From positions 1 through 64,000 of the forward strand of contig NZ_JAIFZM010000006.1 in NCBI RefSeq assembly GCF_022095695.1: 64,000 bases of DNA, in the 5' to 3' direction. Under the pieces are notes generated by a model. It saw only the letters and a program-made list of their open reading frames with translations. It did not search any database and was not told the origin of the DNA. This document shows, piece after piece, positions 17,594 to 27,516 of this stretch. The first letter of the stretch is position 1. Each line of letters begins with the position of its first letter. The translations under genes were made by a program, and so were the position numbers. Source of the DNA: Oceanobacillus jordanicus (GTDB taxonomy: Bacteria; Bacillota; Bacilli; Bacillales; Amphibacillaceae).

Positions 17594-18955
17594 ATGAAGG
17601 ACAAGCTATCATTTTCATCGTATGCGGTTGTAGGTTTTATGCTTTTCGCACTTTTTTTTGGTGCAGGTAATTTAATTTTCCCTGCGCAACTAGGTCAGAA
17701 TGCTGGTACTAATTTTTGGCCAGCGGTTCTTGGGTTTTTGCTAACAGGGGTGGGATTGCCATTACTCGGTATATTGGCAATGAGCTATTCTGGCAGTAAA
17801 AACTTGCAGGAATTAGCTAGCCGAATTCATCCTGCTTTTGGCATTACCTTTACTGTTATGCTTTATTTAACCATTGGTCCCTTCTTTGCAGCCCCAAGAA
17901 CGGCAACGGTGGCATATGACGTAGGATTCTCTTCTTTTATAAGTGAAGGGTCACAACAAACAGGTTTACTAATATTTACGCTACTATTTTTCTTGGCAAC
18001 CCTGTTTTTCTCGTTAAAGCCAGGGAAGCTTATAGACTATATTGGTAAGCTACTGGCTCCGAGTATTGTCGTACTACTTTTAATATTGCTTGTCATGGTA
18101 ATTGCAAAGCCAATGGGCGAAATTCAAGAACCATTAGGAGACTTCCAAGGGAACGCTTTTGTTCAGGGCTTTCTTGAGGGATATAACACGATGGACGCTC
18201 TAGCTTCTTTAGTTTTTGGCATTATTGTTATTAAAACCATTCGGTCATTAGGTGTCACATCAACCAAAGGGGTCCTTGCTGCTACGGCTAGATCAGGCTT
18301 GGTGGCTATTACACTTCTGGGTGTGATCTATGTTGGGATTGCCTATTTAGGTGCTGTGAGTATACAGGAACTTGGTGTCTTCACTACTGGAGGCCCTGTG
18401 TTGAGTGGTGGTGCTGCGTATTATTTCGGGCAAACAGGGACGATTTTGTTAGCTGTCATCCTTACGCTTGCCTGTTTAACAACCAGTATCGGGTTAACCA
18501 CAGCATGCGCAGAATATTTTCAAACCCTTTTCCCGAAAGTAGGATACAAGGCTTTTGCGATTTTCTTTACAGGGATTACGTTTATTATAGCTAATTTCGG
18601 GCTCGCTAATATTATTACCTATTCTGTTCCTGTTCTAATGCTTCTTTATCCACTAGCAATCGTTTTAATGCTTTTAGCATTCTTATCAGGTTTTTTCCAA
18701 CACAAGAGAGTCGTTTATGCTATTACCATTGCTGTAACGTTTCTAATTAGTGTTACAGATGGCCTGAAGTCATTATGTAATTCGTTGGGTATAGAGTATT
18801 TTGACTGGCTAACGCCAATTCTATCCTTCTATGAAAAGGTATTGCCATTATACAATCAAGGGCTGGGCTGGTTGCTACCTGCCTTGGTGATTGTACTTAT
18901 TGCAAGTGTAGCTTTACGCGGGTTCCATGTTACGGCAAAAACGTCAGTGAAATAA
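17594..18955 (+). CDS. brnQ: Branched-chain amino acid:cation symporter BrnQ
   Basis: A 453 aa membrane transporter of the LIVCS family, importing leucine, isoleucine and valine with sodium or protons. Twelve predicted helices; the start (VGFMLFALFFGAGNLIFPA) is diagnostic for the family. GGGGG lies upstream of the ATG at 17594. It is monocistronic and converges on a GntR gene across a shared terminator. Confidence 0.95.
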   Translation: MKDKLSFSSYAVVGFMLFALFFGAGNLIFPAQLGQNAGTNFWPAVLGFLLTGVGLPLLGILAMSYSGSKNLQELASRIHPAFGITFTVMLYLTIGPFFAAPRTATVAYDVGFSSFISEGSQQTGLLIFTLLFFLATLFFSLKPGKLIDYIGKLLAPSIVVLLLILLVMVIAKPMGEIQEPLGDFQGNAFVQGFLEGYNTMDALASLVFGIIVIKTIRSLGVTSTKGVLAATARSGLVAITLLGVIYVGIAYLGAVSIQELGVFTTGGPVLSGGAAYYFGQTGTILLAVILTLACLTTSIGLTTACAEYFQTLFPKVGYKAFAIFFTGITFIIANFGLANIITYSVPVLMLLYPLAIVLMLLAFLSGFFQHKRVVYAITIAVTFLISVTDGLKSLCNSLGIEYFDWLTPILSFYEKVLPLYNQGLGWLLPALVIVLIASVALRGFHVTAKTSVK

Positions 18956-19000
18956 AGGTTACTGCTAGTTTTGTTTTATCATATCTATCTTTAAAAATGA

Positions 19001-19040
19001 AAAAACGCCGGACGATAGCTGAAAATCGTCTGGCGTTTTT
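19001..19040. terminator. Bidirectional terminator between brnQ and the GntR gene
   Basis: Stem AAAAACGCCGGACGAT with ATCGTCTGGCGTTTTT; A-run on one side and T-run on the other, so it can serve both strands. Confidence 0.9.
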
Positions 19041-19706
19041 CTATTCCTTGTCATGCAGTGCTTGAAATTCATCAATCGCCCGAAGCCAATTTTCTTTCAT
19101 GATAGGAGCGATAGCGTCGCTATTACCTTCTCTCATTAATTGGATAATGGCGTGATGTTCCTCAACAGATTTCTCAGTTAAGATAATGGAGTTATGAAAG
19201 AATTGCCTTCTAACATGCGCTTGTAGGGAGGAAATAATAGAATGTATATAAGAATTATTTGCTGTATTAACAATAATTTGGTGAAAGTCCTCATCTATTT
19301 TAAGAGAAGCATAGTAGTTCTCAGATCGAATGGCATTGGCAAATCGCTCGTTTGTACGCTCCAGCAGTTCTAAGACGTCTTCGGTAATATGGGAGATAGC
19401 TAGTTCTGCGGATAATGCCTGTAATGCGGCAAGTGGTGGTAACAGGTCAAGAATAGCATCCTTTTCAACCTCTGTTACTTGTGTCGCCTTCCCTGGGTAC
19501 ATTTTTACAAATCCCCGCATCTCTAACATTTGTAGTGATTCTCTAATTGGAGTTCTACTCACACCAAGCGCTTTGGCAAGTTCGGTATCATTCAACTTTT
19601 CACCGGGCTGTAAGGTTCCATCAATAATCCATTGTTGAATTTGCGTGAAGGCATTCTCTTTAGCAGTCTGACGGACAGGTTTGGCATGATTAGCTGGAAT
19701 CGGCAT
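19041..19706 (-). CDS. GntR family regulator, FadR subgroup (FCD domain)
   Basis: A 221 aa protein with an N-terminal winged helix (about residues 15-75; LAKALGVSRTPIRESLQMLEMRG) and an all-helical FCD effector domain containing Asp/His residues (DEDFHQ, HHAI) that usually bind a metal and an organic acid. Start ATG 19706 after GGTGGGTG. A 17-bp palindrome lies upstream, so it probably regulates itself. No adjacent catabolic operon indicates the ligand. Confidence 0.9.
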   Translation of the reverse strand: MPIPANHAKPVRQTAKENAFTQIQQWIIDGTLQPGEKLNDTELAKALGVSRTPIRESLQMLEMRGFVKMYPGKATQVTEVEKDAILDLLPPLAALQALSAELAISHITEDVLELLERTNERFANAIRSENYYASLKIDEDFHQIIVNTANNSYIHSIISSLQAHVRRQFFHNSIILTEKSVEEHHAIIQLMREGNSDAIAPIMKENWLRAIDEFQALHDKE

Positions 19707-19733
19707 ATTGGTTCACCCACCTTTTTTATTATC

Positions 19734-19750
19734 GTATACTATTAGTATAC
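19734..19750. promoter_or_regulatory. Candidate GntR operator
   Basis: GTATAC, 5 nt, GTATAC, overlapping the promoter region of the GntR gene. TATAC half-sites are common for FadR-subgroup regulators. Confidence 0.6.
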
Positions 19751-19814
19751 ATGAAAAAGCTTACGAATAAAATATCCAATATATCGCTGGTTTGATAGAA
19801 AGGGAGGTGTCGTG

Positions 19815-20549
19815 TTGAATCACTATGAAAGAAAGGCGTATGAGGATTTGATGGAATGGAAATGGGAGCTATTCTCTAAAACAAGCTTGTTTAAAAAGTT
19901 CTCTAAAAAAGCCCAAACAAAAATTAACGGTATCATCCCTGAAAAGGTACACCAAGTTATGACCGACGGGATCCAGCAAATGGTGAAAATGACCTTATTC
20001 GGTTCCGATTTAACCACAAAAAAACCAGAGCTTGCCTATGCAAGTCTTCAGGAAAAAGATGAGCTTGTTAAAGAAAAGCTCACTATATATAGAAGGACTG
20101 CAACAGTAGAAGGTGCGGGGACAGGAGCGGGTGGTATCTTTTTAGGTATAGCAGACTTTCCTTTGTTACTGTCTATAAAAATAAAATATCTATTTGAAGT
20201 TGCTGCTATCTATGGCTTTGATACAAAGGATTATTCTGAACGATTGTTTATTCTGCATGTGTTCCAGCTTGCTTTCTCAGATGATAGAAAAAAGAGGGAG
20301 ACATTCCACACGCTTGATAATTGGAATGAAAAAAAGCATGAGATAACAGAGATGGACTGGCGGGCATTTCAGCAAGAGTATCGAGATTATATTGATTTAG
20401 TAAAGTTACTGCAACTTGTCCCTGGGTTTGGGGCTATTGTCGGGGCCTATGCCAATTACAACTTATTGGACCAGCTTGGAAAGACTGCTATACACGCATA
20501 CCATCTTAGGTTATTTAAGGAAAGCCCACTTGATTATGTGGAAGAGTAG
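19815..20549 (+). CDS. EcsC family protein
   Basis: About 244 aa, EcsC family (named after the third gene of the B. subtilis ecs operon, whose role is unclear). Glycine-rich hydrophobic stretches around residues 100-125 (GAGTGAGGIFLGIADFPLLL) and 200-220 resemble membrane-associating hairpins. GGAGG lies 7 nt before TTG 19815; GTG at 19812 is too close to the site. The ecsAB transporter genes are not nearby, so it is a solitary copy. Confidence 0.85.
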   Translation: MNHYERKAYEDLMEWKWELFSKTSLFKKFSKKAQTKINGIIPEKVHQVMTDGIQQMVKMTLFGSDLTTKKPELAYASLQEKDELVKEKLTIYRRTATVEGAGTGAGGIFLGIADFPLLLSIKIKYLFEVAAIYGFDTKDYSERLFILHVFQLAFSDDRKKRETFHTLDNWNEKKHEITEMDWRAFQQEYRDYIDLVKLLQLVPGFGAIVGAYANYNLLDQLGKTAIHAYHLRLFKESPLDYVEE

Positions 20550-20562
20550 GGTATGGAAGCAT

Positions 20563-20596
20563 AAAAACAAGAGCCAATAGTGTGATTGGCTCTTTG
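20563..20596. terminator. Bidirectional terminator between ecsC-like and catalase genes
   Basis: A 10-bp stem, AAGAGCCAAT with ATTGGCTCTT, and a 6-nt loop. An A-run upstream gives a T-run for the minus-strand catalase transcript. Confidence 0.8.
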
Positions 20597-20629
20597 TCTA
20601 TTCAAAGGAAAACTTATTACTCAAACTTT

Positions 20630-22240
20630 TTAATAAGGATCTGCTTCATGTCCCTTTTTAATTGCTTGTTCAGGTGCTTTTTCACTGTCCTTATTACCTA
20701 ATGGGTTCATGCTAGATCCGTCTTTCTTTGCATTCGCAAGACCTTCGCGAAGACGACGGCCATATTCTTCATCGGCCTCTTCAGCAAGGGCGACCATTTT
20801 ATCTTGGATACGCTGGTCACATTCAGCTAGATCACCAACCATATTGCCAATTAATTCATCTTTCTCCCAATCTTTAAATTGGCGGTAAGTCTCTCCGGCT
20901 TGTTTCGTATTATCGTTACGTTCAATAGACTCCCTGACTAATTGTCCTTGGACTTTAGGGGTATGTTCTTTTCCAGTTTGTTCTGCTTCCTGTAGTCCGC
21001 CAAGTGTAGAAGGCTCGTAGTTAACATGTGGATTCTGTCCCGGTGCCTTATCGTTTTCGTAACGTAGCTGACCACCTTCTTGATTTGTGGCCACGCGTTT
21101 TTTAGCTGCGTTAATTGGTAGCTGGAGGTAGTTAGCTCCGACGCGGTACCGCTGTGTATCCGAGTAGGAGAAGGTACGCCCTTGCAGCATTTTATCATTG
21201 GAAAAGTCAAGCCCGTCCACTAAGACACCAGTTCCAAATGAAGCTTGTTCCACCTCGGTAAAGTAGTTTTCGGGGTTTTTATTTAAGACCATCTTTCCAA
21301 CTGGAAGCCATGGGAATTGGTCTTCAGGCCAAAGCTTCGTATCGTCAAGTGGGTCAAAATCAAGCTCAGGATGCTCTTCATCGCTCATAACCTGTACAAA
21401 AAGCTCCCATTCCGGATAGTCGCCTTTTTCAATAGCATCATACAAATCCTGGGTTGCATGATTAAAATTCGTTGCCTGAATTTCAGCTGCTTCTTTCATA
21501 GTTAGATTTTTAATCCCCTGTTTCGGCTCCCAATGATACTTAACCAGCACAGCTTCACCTTCCTGGTTAACCCACCTGTACGTATTGACGCCAGAACCTT
21601 GCATCATCCGGTAGTTTGCTGGGATCCCCCAAGGAGAGTAAACAAACGTAACCATGTGAAAGGATTCAGGAGAGTTGGAACAAAAATCGAAAAAACGCTG
21701 GCTATCTTGAATGTTGGTTACGGGATCTGGACGAAAAGCGTGAATCATGTCCGGGAATTTCATAGCATCGCGGATAAAAAAGATTTTTAGATTGTTTCCT
21801 ACAAGATCCCAATTGCCATCTTCGGTGTAGAATTTAACTGCAAATCCACGTGGATCACGGACGGTTTCAGGCGAGTGATTACCATGTACAACGGTAGAAA
21901 AACGTACAAATACTGGTGTTTGTTTACCTTTATCCTGAAATACCTTTGCACGGGTGTATTTTGAAACAGGGTCGTCTCCAGCTGTTCCATAGGTTTCGAA
22001 ATAGCCGTGTGCTCCTGCTCCACGAGCATGTACAATCCGTTCTGGTACTTTTTCTCTGTCAAAGTGACTTATTTTCTCGATGAAGTCATAGTTTTCTAAC
22101 GTAGCTGGACCGCGATTCCCTACTGTGCGTATGTTTTGGTTATTCGTGACGGGATGACCCTGTCTGGTGGTTAATGTGTCTTCGTTTTCTATGTTCGTTT
22201 GTCCAGTACGTGACTCTTTTTCACTCACAATATCAACCAT
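20630..22240 (-). CDS. Haem catalase, monofunctional
   Basis: A 536 aa small-subunit-type catalase breaking down hydrogen peroxide. Catalytic His in [12 protein letters not shown] (about residue 72), Asn in the [18 protein letters not shown] stretch, and the proximal Tyr region [13 protein letters not shown] are present. Length and the C-terminal tail (rich in charged residues) resemble Bacillus KatA/KatX-type enzymes; which paralogue it is cannot be told. The ATG at 22240 has only AAAAAGG directly upstream, a poorly spaced site. No clear PerR box was found. Confidence 0.93.
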   Translation of the reverse strand: MVDIVSEKESRTGQTNIENEDTLTTRQGHPVTNNQNIRTVGNRGPATLENYDFIEKISHFDREKVPERIVHARGAGAHGYFETYGTAGDDPVSKYTRAKVFQDKGKQTPVFVRFSTVVHGNHSPETVRDPRGFAVKFYTEDGNWDLVGNNLKIFFIRDAMKFPDMIHAFRPDPVTNIQDSQRFFDFCSNSPESFHMVTFVYSPWGIPANYRMMQGSGVNTYRWVNQEGEAVLVKYHWEPKQGIKNLTMKEAAEIQATNFNHATQDLYDAIEKGDYPEWELFVQVMSDEEHPELDFDPLDDTKLWPEDQFPWLPVGKMVLNKNPENYFTEVEQASFGTGVLVDGLDFSNDKMLQGRTFSYSDTQRYRVGANYLQLPINAAKKRVATNQEGGQLRYENDKAPGQNPHVNYEPSTLGGLQEAEQTGKEHTPKVQGQLVRESIERNDNTKQAGETYRQFKDWEKDELIGNMVGDLAECDQRIQDKMVALAEEADEEYGRRLREGLANAKKDGSSMNPLGNKDSEKAPEQAIKKGHEADPY

Positions 22241-22276
22241 CCTTTTTAAAATATTTCATTCCTTATTAGCCTTCCC

Positions 22277-22320
22277 AAAAAAATAAAAAGCATCCCTAAG
22301 GAAAAATAGGAATGCTTTTA
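22277..22320 (-). terminator. Terminator of the ABC-2 exporter pair
   Basis: On the minus strand a hairpin with arms AAAAGCATTCCTA and TAGGGATGCTTTT, followed by a T-rich tract. Confidence 0.8.
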
Positions 22321-22347
22321 ATTTGTTCTTCATATTAAGTTAAACCG

Positions 22348-23175
22348 CTAATGTTCGTTACTAACTAGTTCAGCTTTTGCTATTAATAGAACCGCCAAAA
22401 GTAATAGGATAATAGAAATAGCGGTTGCAATAATGATCATCAATATATCTGGCTGCCCTAAGAAAAAGCTGCGAATTGCCGTAACCTGGTACGTTATTGG
22501 GTTAAACCAAGATATGAATTGAATATACACAGGTGCGCTTTCTATCGCGTAAAACGTCGGAGCTGTAAACAAAATTGGCAATGTCATTAAGCCAAGGACA
22601 ATGTCCCTTTGATGATAATCATTTATTCTTGTCGTTATGATAATACCTAGAGAACACCAAAATATAATCCCTACTATTCCAAGGGATATGGCAAGTATTA
22701 AATTCATAATGGAATAGGTTATTCCGTAGAACAAAGAAAGCACGGCAAGCAGCACTCCTTGAACTAAAAACACAAAAAATGGGTAAACCATCAATCCGGT
22801 TACATAACTAAGTGGCGATATGCCATTCATAAATTTGTACCCAAGTAGTCCCCACCGCTTATCAATGGTACTTCTGTATACGGTGTGGCCCATTAAGCTG
22901 ATAACTAACATCATAAGAATCCCGGGTAGTGTAAAAGGTAAGAAATCTACTTCTATACCATTGACAAGTATTCCACCAGTCATTCCTCTTAATCCAGCCA
23001 TGAAGAATACGAGGTATAAAATAGGATTTAGAAAAGCATTCACGAGTAATGGTTTATGATGCCATACTGCCTTAAGTTCATTCTCTGCCAGAATAAAGGT
23101 TTTTTCCCAGTGAAAGCGGGTCCCTTTGCGAAACGTTCTAGTATTTACAAAATTTGCATCGCTTCTCAACATCAT
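22348..23175 (-). CDS. ABC-2 type transporter permease
   Basis: A 275 aa membrane protein with six predicted helices after a cytoplasmic N-terminus of about 45 residues, of the daunorubicin-resistance (DrrB) type. It overlaps the ATPase gene upstream by 4 nt and must form a transporter with it. The substrate is unknown; drug or lipid export is the family's usual role. Confidence 0.85.
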   Translation of the reverse strand: MMLRSDANFVNTRTFRKGTRFHWEKTFILAENELKAVWHHKPLLVNAFLNPILYLVFFMAGLRGMTGGILVNGIEVDFLPFTLPGILMMLVISLMGHTVYRSTIDKRWGLLGYKFMNGISPLSYVTGLMVYPFFVFLVQGVLLAVLSLFYGITYSIMNLILAISLGIVGIIFWCSLGIIITTRINDYHQRDIVLGLMTLPILFTAPTFYAIESAPVYIQFISWFNPITYQVTAIRSFFLGQPDILMIIIATAISIILLLLAVLLIAKAELVSNEH

Positions 23176-24107
23176 CCTTCCTCCTTTGCTCTTGCAACTT
23201 CTAGATATGCTTCTCGAAGTCCAGGGGAAGTCCGATTTATGTCCATTACGAATACAAGTGAATCCAGTTTATTTATTATCTGGCCAATTGGTGTATTCCT
23301 TTTAATTTCTAAAACTAAAGGCTTTAAATCGTTAATCGTAACGACACCTTCAATTTCTACTAACTTCCTTTTATCTAGCTCTCCCTCATACTCAATCGTG
23401 AGTATTTCTTTATCACGATAACGAGAGATGAATTTCGTTTTAGGCTCATAAGCTACAATACTTCCTTGTTTTAAAAGCAACACGCTATCACAATAACTGT
23501 CCAATAGATTTAGATCGTGTGAAGATACAATTACTAGGCCACCTTTATTTGCTTTCTCTTTTAAATGGGACAGTAATTTCTCTGATGATTCCGCATCAAG
23601 TCCGGTAGTAGGTTCATCCAATATCATAATGTCTGGATGGTGGACGAGGGCTCTAGCAATTTGAACTCTTTGTTGCTGACCGCCCGATAATGCATCCACA
23701 TCTCGATCTTTATATTCTAATAAACCAACTAAATCAAGCGCTGCAAGTGTATCTATTTTTGAGGCTTTCCTATTTTTGCCTGCCAATCTTGCGCTAACGA
23801 TTACATTGTCAAATACGTTTAGATACCAATCTATTGCATGTGTCTGCTTACTCCAACCAATGTTGTGGAAAGGGGTGTTACGATTTATGAGATTTTTGTT
23901 GAAAAAGACGTCACCTTTTGTAGGCATTATTAGTCCACATATAGCGTTCAAAAAGGTAGACTTACCAGCACCGTTTGCACCGACAAGCGCTATTAATTCC
24001 CCTTTTTTAAATGTCACATCAATATCTTTAATTCCCCAAACTGTATTATCATATTGAACACCAAGTTGGGATACTTCAATTACATTTTCGTCTAAATTCA
24101 CAACCAA
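23172..24107 (-). CDS. ABC transporter ATP-binding protein (drug-exporter type)
   Basis: A 311 aa ATPase: Walker A GANGAGKST near residue 41, signature LSGGQQQRVQIARAL, Walker B IMILDEPTTGLD, H-loop SSHD, and a C-terminal extension of about 85 residues. TTG start with AAGGAG 8 nt upstream. Co-transcribed with the downstream permease and closed by a terminator. The 295-bp region up to 24402 is AT-rich and should carry the promoter; nothing else was seen in it. Confidence 0.88.
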   Translation of the reverse strand: MVVNLDENVIEVSQLGVQYDNTVWGIKDIDVTFKKGELIALVGANGAGKSTFLNAICGLIMPTKGDVFFNKNLINRNTPFHNIGWSKQTHAIDWYLNVFDNVIVSARLAGKNRKASKIDTLAALDLVGLLEYKDRDVDALSGGQQQRVQIARALVHHPDIMILDEPTTGLDAESSEKLLSHLKEKANKGGLVIVSSHDLNLLDSYCDSVLLLKQGSIVAYEPKTKFISRYRDKEILTIEYEGELDKRKLVEIEGVVTINDLKPLVLEIKRNTPIGQIINKLDSLVFVMDINRTSPGLREAYLEVARAKEEG

Positions 24108-24402
24108 TTAATTCACTCCTTATTTTATAATTTTATAAAATAAGGTTTTTTACTAATTCTCTAATTCCCATATGAATGCTCCTCACATTAGTAATTCGCT
24201 TTCAATTTCATTCTCAGTATAACGTACTCTTTAGCTTACAGGCAATGAATAGTTTGATTAATAAGAATAATTTAAATAGGGTGTGGGCGTATACATATAC
24301 AAAGGCTAGGAGCTTTTCTTAAATAAATTTGTCTTTTTATGACTATTCTTCCAGGACAGGCTATATACATAGTAATAGAAAAACTATCGGGGGTAGCTAT
24401 AA

Positions 24403-25503
24403 ATGTTTTGGAATTTTGTTCAACAATATGAAAACCAATTAAATATTGCATTGTCTATTGTTATCCTTGCAGTGTTTTTATTACTAAGAATTCGATTCAC
24501 AGCAACAATTTTTCGTTTGTTGCTGAAAATAAGCAGGAATACATGGAATGGCTTTTTTGAACAACTGCGTACCTCTTTTGAGAAGCCTTTACAATTATTA
24601 ATAGCCGTGGTTGGCATTTACTTCGCAGTAGATGTATTTCCTTATTTTAATGAGAGCAATGCACTATTTAACCATTTAGTTCGTTCATCGGTAATTTTTG
24701 CGGTGGGGTGGGGGTTGTATAACCTTTCTTCATCATCCTCTTTGTTATTTTCCAAGATTAATCATAAGTACAATGTAAAAATTGATCATATCTTAATCCC
24801 GTTTTTTTCAAAAGCGCTGCGGCTCATTATCGTAGCCATCGGTATTAGCGTTATTGCTCAGGAATTTGAGTATGATATTAACGGCTTTGTTGCCGGTCTC
24901 GGTATCGGAGGGCTTGCCTTTGCTTTAGCAGCGAAGGATGCATTAGCAAACTTATTCGGTGGAATTATTATTATTACAGAAAAGCCATTTACCATTGGAG
25001 ATTGGATTAAAACACCAAGCGTTGAAGGAACAATTGAAGATATAAGCTTTCGGAGTACGAAAGTACGAACCTTTGCCCAAGCGCTTGTCACGGTACCCAA
25101 TGCCACCCTTTCAAATGAGGCAATAACAAATTGGAGCAAAATGGGGAAGCGCCAAATCACATTTAAATTGTCCTTAATGTATGGAGCCAAAAGAGAACAA
25201 TTGGAAGGGATAGTAAAGGAAATCCAAGTTCTCCTAAGGCATCATGATGCTATAAACAAGGAAACGATTCTAGTAAACGTGGACGCATACGGCGAAAACG
25301 GATGGGAAATCTTCCTTTATTTCTTCACAAATACTACAGATTGGGGAGAACACTTGAAAGTAAAGCAAGAAATTAACCTTGCTATTCTAGCTATTATTGA
25401 AAGAGAAAAACTCGAGATTGCCATTCCTACAAGAAAGCTTTATGTGGAGCCAGAAATGGTGAAAGGGAAGCAGAGAGAGACGTTATTAGGTCAGGAAAGC
25501 TAG
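24403..25503 (+). CDS. Small-conductance mechanosensitive channel family protein (MscS)
   Basis: A 366 aa protein with about four N-terminal helices, the pore-lining TM3 in GLGIGGLAFALAAKDALANLFGG (residues about 165-187), and then the beta domain. It opens under membrane tension during hypo-osmotic shock. The extra N-terminal helices are like those of B. subtilis YhdY. The stop codon lies inside the left arm of a shared terminator hairpin. Confidence 0.93.
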   Translation: MFWNFVQQYENQLNIALSIVILAVFLLLRIRFTATIFRLLLKISRNTWNGFFEQLRTSFEKPLQLLIAVVGIYFAVDVFPYFNESNALFNHLVRSSVIFAVGWGLYNLSSSSSLLFSKINHKYNVKIDHILIPFFSKALRLIIVAIGISVIAQEFEYDINGFVAGLGIGGLAFALAAKDALANLFGGIIIITEKPFTIGDWIKTPSVEGTIEDISFRSTKVRTFAQALVTVPNATLSNEAITNWSKMGKRQITFKLSLMYGAKREQLEGIVKEIQVLLRHHDAINKETILVNVDAYGENGWEIFLYFFTNTTDWGEHLKVKQEINLAILAIIEREKLEIAIPTRKLYVEPEMVKGKQRETLLGQES

Positions 25504-25526
25504 CAGACTCTAGCTTTCCTGTTTTT
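25492..25526. terminator. Bidirectional terminator containing both stop codons
   Basis: Perfect 12-bp stem, CAGGAAAGCTAG with CTAGCTTTCCTG, 6-nt loop, then TTTTT. TAG of the MscS gene is at 25501-25503, and TAG of the DUF3891 gene is at 25512-25510 on the other strand. Both proteins therefore end in the same residues, QES. Confidence 0.9.
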
Positions 25527-26277
25527 CTTTAATTTGAATAGTGGTTTGTTTAAATGGTGCTTCTACATAGCTGTTAAGCAGGCCATTTTTACGTATCTGG
25601 TATTTGGGAATTAGTTTGAAATCGTATGTGACGGAGAAGGGATTGTTAAATGGAAATTCCTTTATTACCATGGTTTCATCATTAACCCATGTTACGGCCA
25701 TCTTCTCCTGGGAAAAATGAGGGAGCGCACTGGAAAGCGGTATTCCCTTGGTGAAAAAGGGATGGCTGTTTTCACCAGGCTCATTTAAGCATAGAAACAA
25801 TGATAAATTATCGCAAAACTGTAATAATGCATAGTGGTAGGAAAAAAGTTCCTCATCAAAAGAAGTGAGTAATGAGTGGATTATCTCCTGCCTTTTCTTT
25901 TCCTGCGCTACGAAATTCCTACCTGACTCTGTGCCGTCCTGTTCGAGAAAACGGACATAATGTTCACTACATAATAACGCGGCATATAAATCAGTTGTTT
26001 GTACCTGATCTATCCCATGCGAATAGAGTAATGTTTTCATTGGCGCAGGGAAATCTATAAAGCTATACGGCATTTCTTTGGCGTCATTCCAAAATGGTTG
26101 TTTATCTGCTGGGATCCAACCAGCATCATGTTGCTCAATGGCAAAGATAACAGCCTCTTGCAAAGGTGAATCATTGAATGCCCCCATCTTCCACTGTTTG
26201 ATAAGCTCCCCCGCGACAAGCGCATGATTATGTTGTTCAATAAAGATAAAGTCATGCTCGCGTTCTCGAATGATCAC
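25510..26277 (-). CDS. DUF3891 family protein
   Basis: A 255 aa soluble protein of the DUF3891 family. The region AIEQHDAGW (about residues 46-54) carries a His-Asp pair reminiscent of HD-domain metal sites, and CSEHYVRFL follows. The family has no established function, and I can only say that an HD-like hydrolase fold is plausible. It converges on the MscS gene with no functional link evident. Confidence 0.75.
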   Translation of the reverse strand: MIIREREHDFIFIEQHNHALVAGELIKQWKMGAFNDSPLQEAVIFAIEQHDAGWIPADKQPFWNDAKEMPYSFIDFPAPMKTLLYSHGIDQVQTTDLYAALLCSEHYVRFLEQDGTESGRNFVAQEKKRQEIIHSLLTSFDEELFSYHYALLQFCDNLSLFLCLNEPGENSHPFFTKGIPLSSALPHFSQEKMAVTWVNDETMVIKEFPFNNPFSVTYDFKLIPKYQIRKNGLLNSYVEAPFKQTTIQIKEKQES

Positions 26278-26436
26278 AATTATGCATCCTCTCTTAGCAA
26301 AGAAGTTTTATAATTCCATTATATCATTTCGGATGTATCACGACACAACTCGAGTGATAGTAGCTCCGCTGATTCTTGTGCTAAGGCGATGTGCCTCTGA
26401 TCAAGGCCGATAACCTAGCCTGAAGGACCAATAACA

Positions 26437-26477
26437 TAACCTAAATCATTTCAAGTATGCTATACTAAATTAGGTTA
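26437..26477. promoter_or_regulatory. Inverted repeat around the catE promoter
   Basis: TAACCTAA (26437-26444) and TTAGGTTA (26470-26477) flank TATACT (26461-26466); another TAACCTA is at 26411-26417. It is a candidate operator for a regulator of catE. Confidence 0.5.
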
Positions 26478-26539
26478 CAATAAGTAAGTTAGTTTTATAA
26501 AGTTCCTTTTTATAAATGAAGATATATAGGAGTGATTTC

Positions 26540-27388
26540 ATGGAAAGAAAGTTTTTTACTGAACCGGCAACATATGTTGGAGAGCTCTCCATTAATGTGA
26601 CAGACCTTCAACAAGCTATAGAGTTTTATCAAACCGTTATAGGCTTTCAGGTTTTGGAGAAGACTGAAGGAGCAGCAAGGCTTTCTGCGAATGGAAAAAC
26701 AGCCATATTAACGCTTGAAACACCAGAAAATGTAACGGGAAAAGAGCGGAGAACGACTGGGCTTTACCATTTTGCTATCCTTTTACCGAACAGAGCTGCA
26801 CTGTCTTCCTTTCTGGAGCATGCTCTCAAACAAGGAGTACAGCTTGGTGCTGCTGATCATGAGGTGAGTGAAGCACTCTATCTCTCAGATCCCGATGGCA
26901 ATGGGATTGAAGTTTATTGTGATAGGGACTCAAGTGGGTGGAATTGGACTGGTGATCAGGTTAAAATGGGAACAGATCCACTAGATGGTGATGGGCTTTT
27001 AGCGGAAGAACATAAAGTTTGGAGTGGATTACCGGAGGAAACAATTCTCGGTCATATCCATCTACATGTTGCTAATTTAGAAGCATCAGAGGTTTTTTAT
27101 TCTAAAGGGTTAAACTTTTCTGTGGTAACACGATATCCTGGAGCATTATTCATTTCAACAGGCGGTTACCATCATCATATTGGGCTAAATACTTGGAATG
27201 GCGAGGGAGCTAAAGCCCCAAGACCAAACGGGGCTGGATTAAATTGGTTTACGCTTGTATTCCCTAATGAAAATGCTATAACAGAGACAGTTAAACGGCT
27301 TATAGAAGCACAAGTAAAAGTGAAGACATACCCTGAATATAGTGAAGTGAAGGATCCTGCAGGAAACACGATTCGCCTCGTGTTATAG
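26540..27388 (+). CDS. catE: Catechol-2,3-dioxygenase-like VOC protein
   Basis: A 282 aa protein of two vicinal-oxygen-chelate modules (about residues 10-125 and 165-280), like B. subtilis CatE, which cleaves catechol between carbons 2 and 3 using Fe(II). Candidate metal ligands are GHIHLHV in the second module and Glu in the first-module NGIEVY. Start ATG 26540 after AGGAGTG. It lies 1.6 kb from mhqD-mhqR, which in Bacillus belong to the same catechol/quinone stress response. Confidence 0.85.
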   Translation: MERKFFTEPATYVGELSINVTDLQQAIEFYQTVIGFQVLEKTEGAARLSANGKTAILTLETPENVTGKERRTTGLYHFAILLPNRAALSSFLEHALKQGVQLGAADHEVSEALYLSDPDGNGIEVYCDRDSSGWNWTGDQVKMGTDPLDGDGLLAEEHKVWSGLPEETILGHIHLHVANLEASEVFYSKGLNFSVVTRYPGALFISTGGYHHHIGLNTWNGEGAKAPRPNGAGLNWFTLVFPNENAITETVKRLIEAQVKVKTYPEYSEVKDPAGNTIRLVL

Positions 27389-27516
27389 TTACTAACATAT
27401 AGCAAGGGGGGTCTCCTATTTTCAAGTTGAAATAAACTTGAAAACTTTCGAAGACGGGAACTGGGGTATGGTTTTCTAGGGGAAAAATCTCATTCAGAAA
27501 AAGGACGTGGAAGGGC

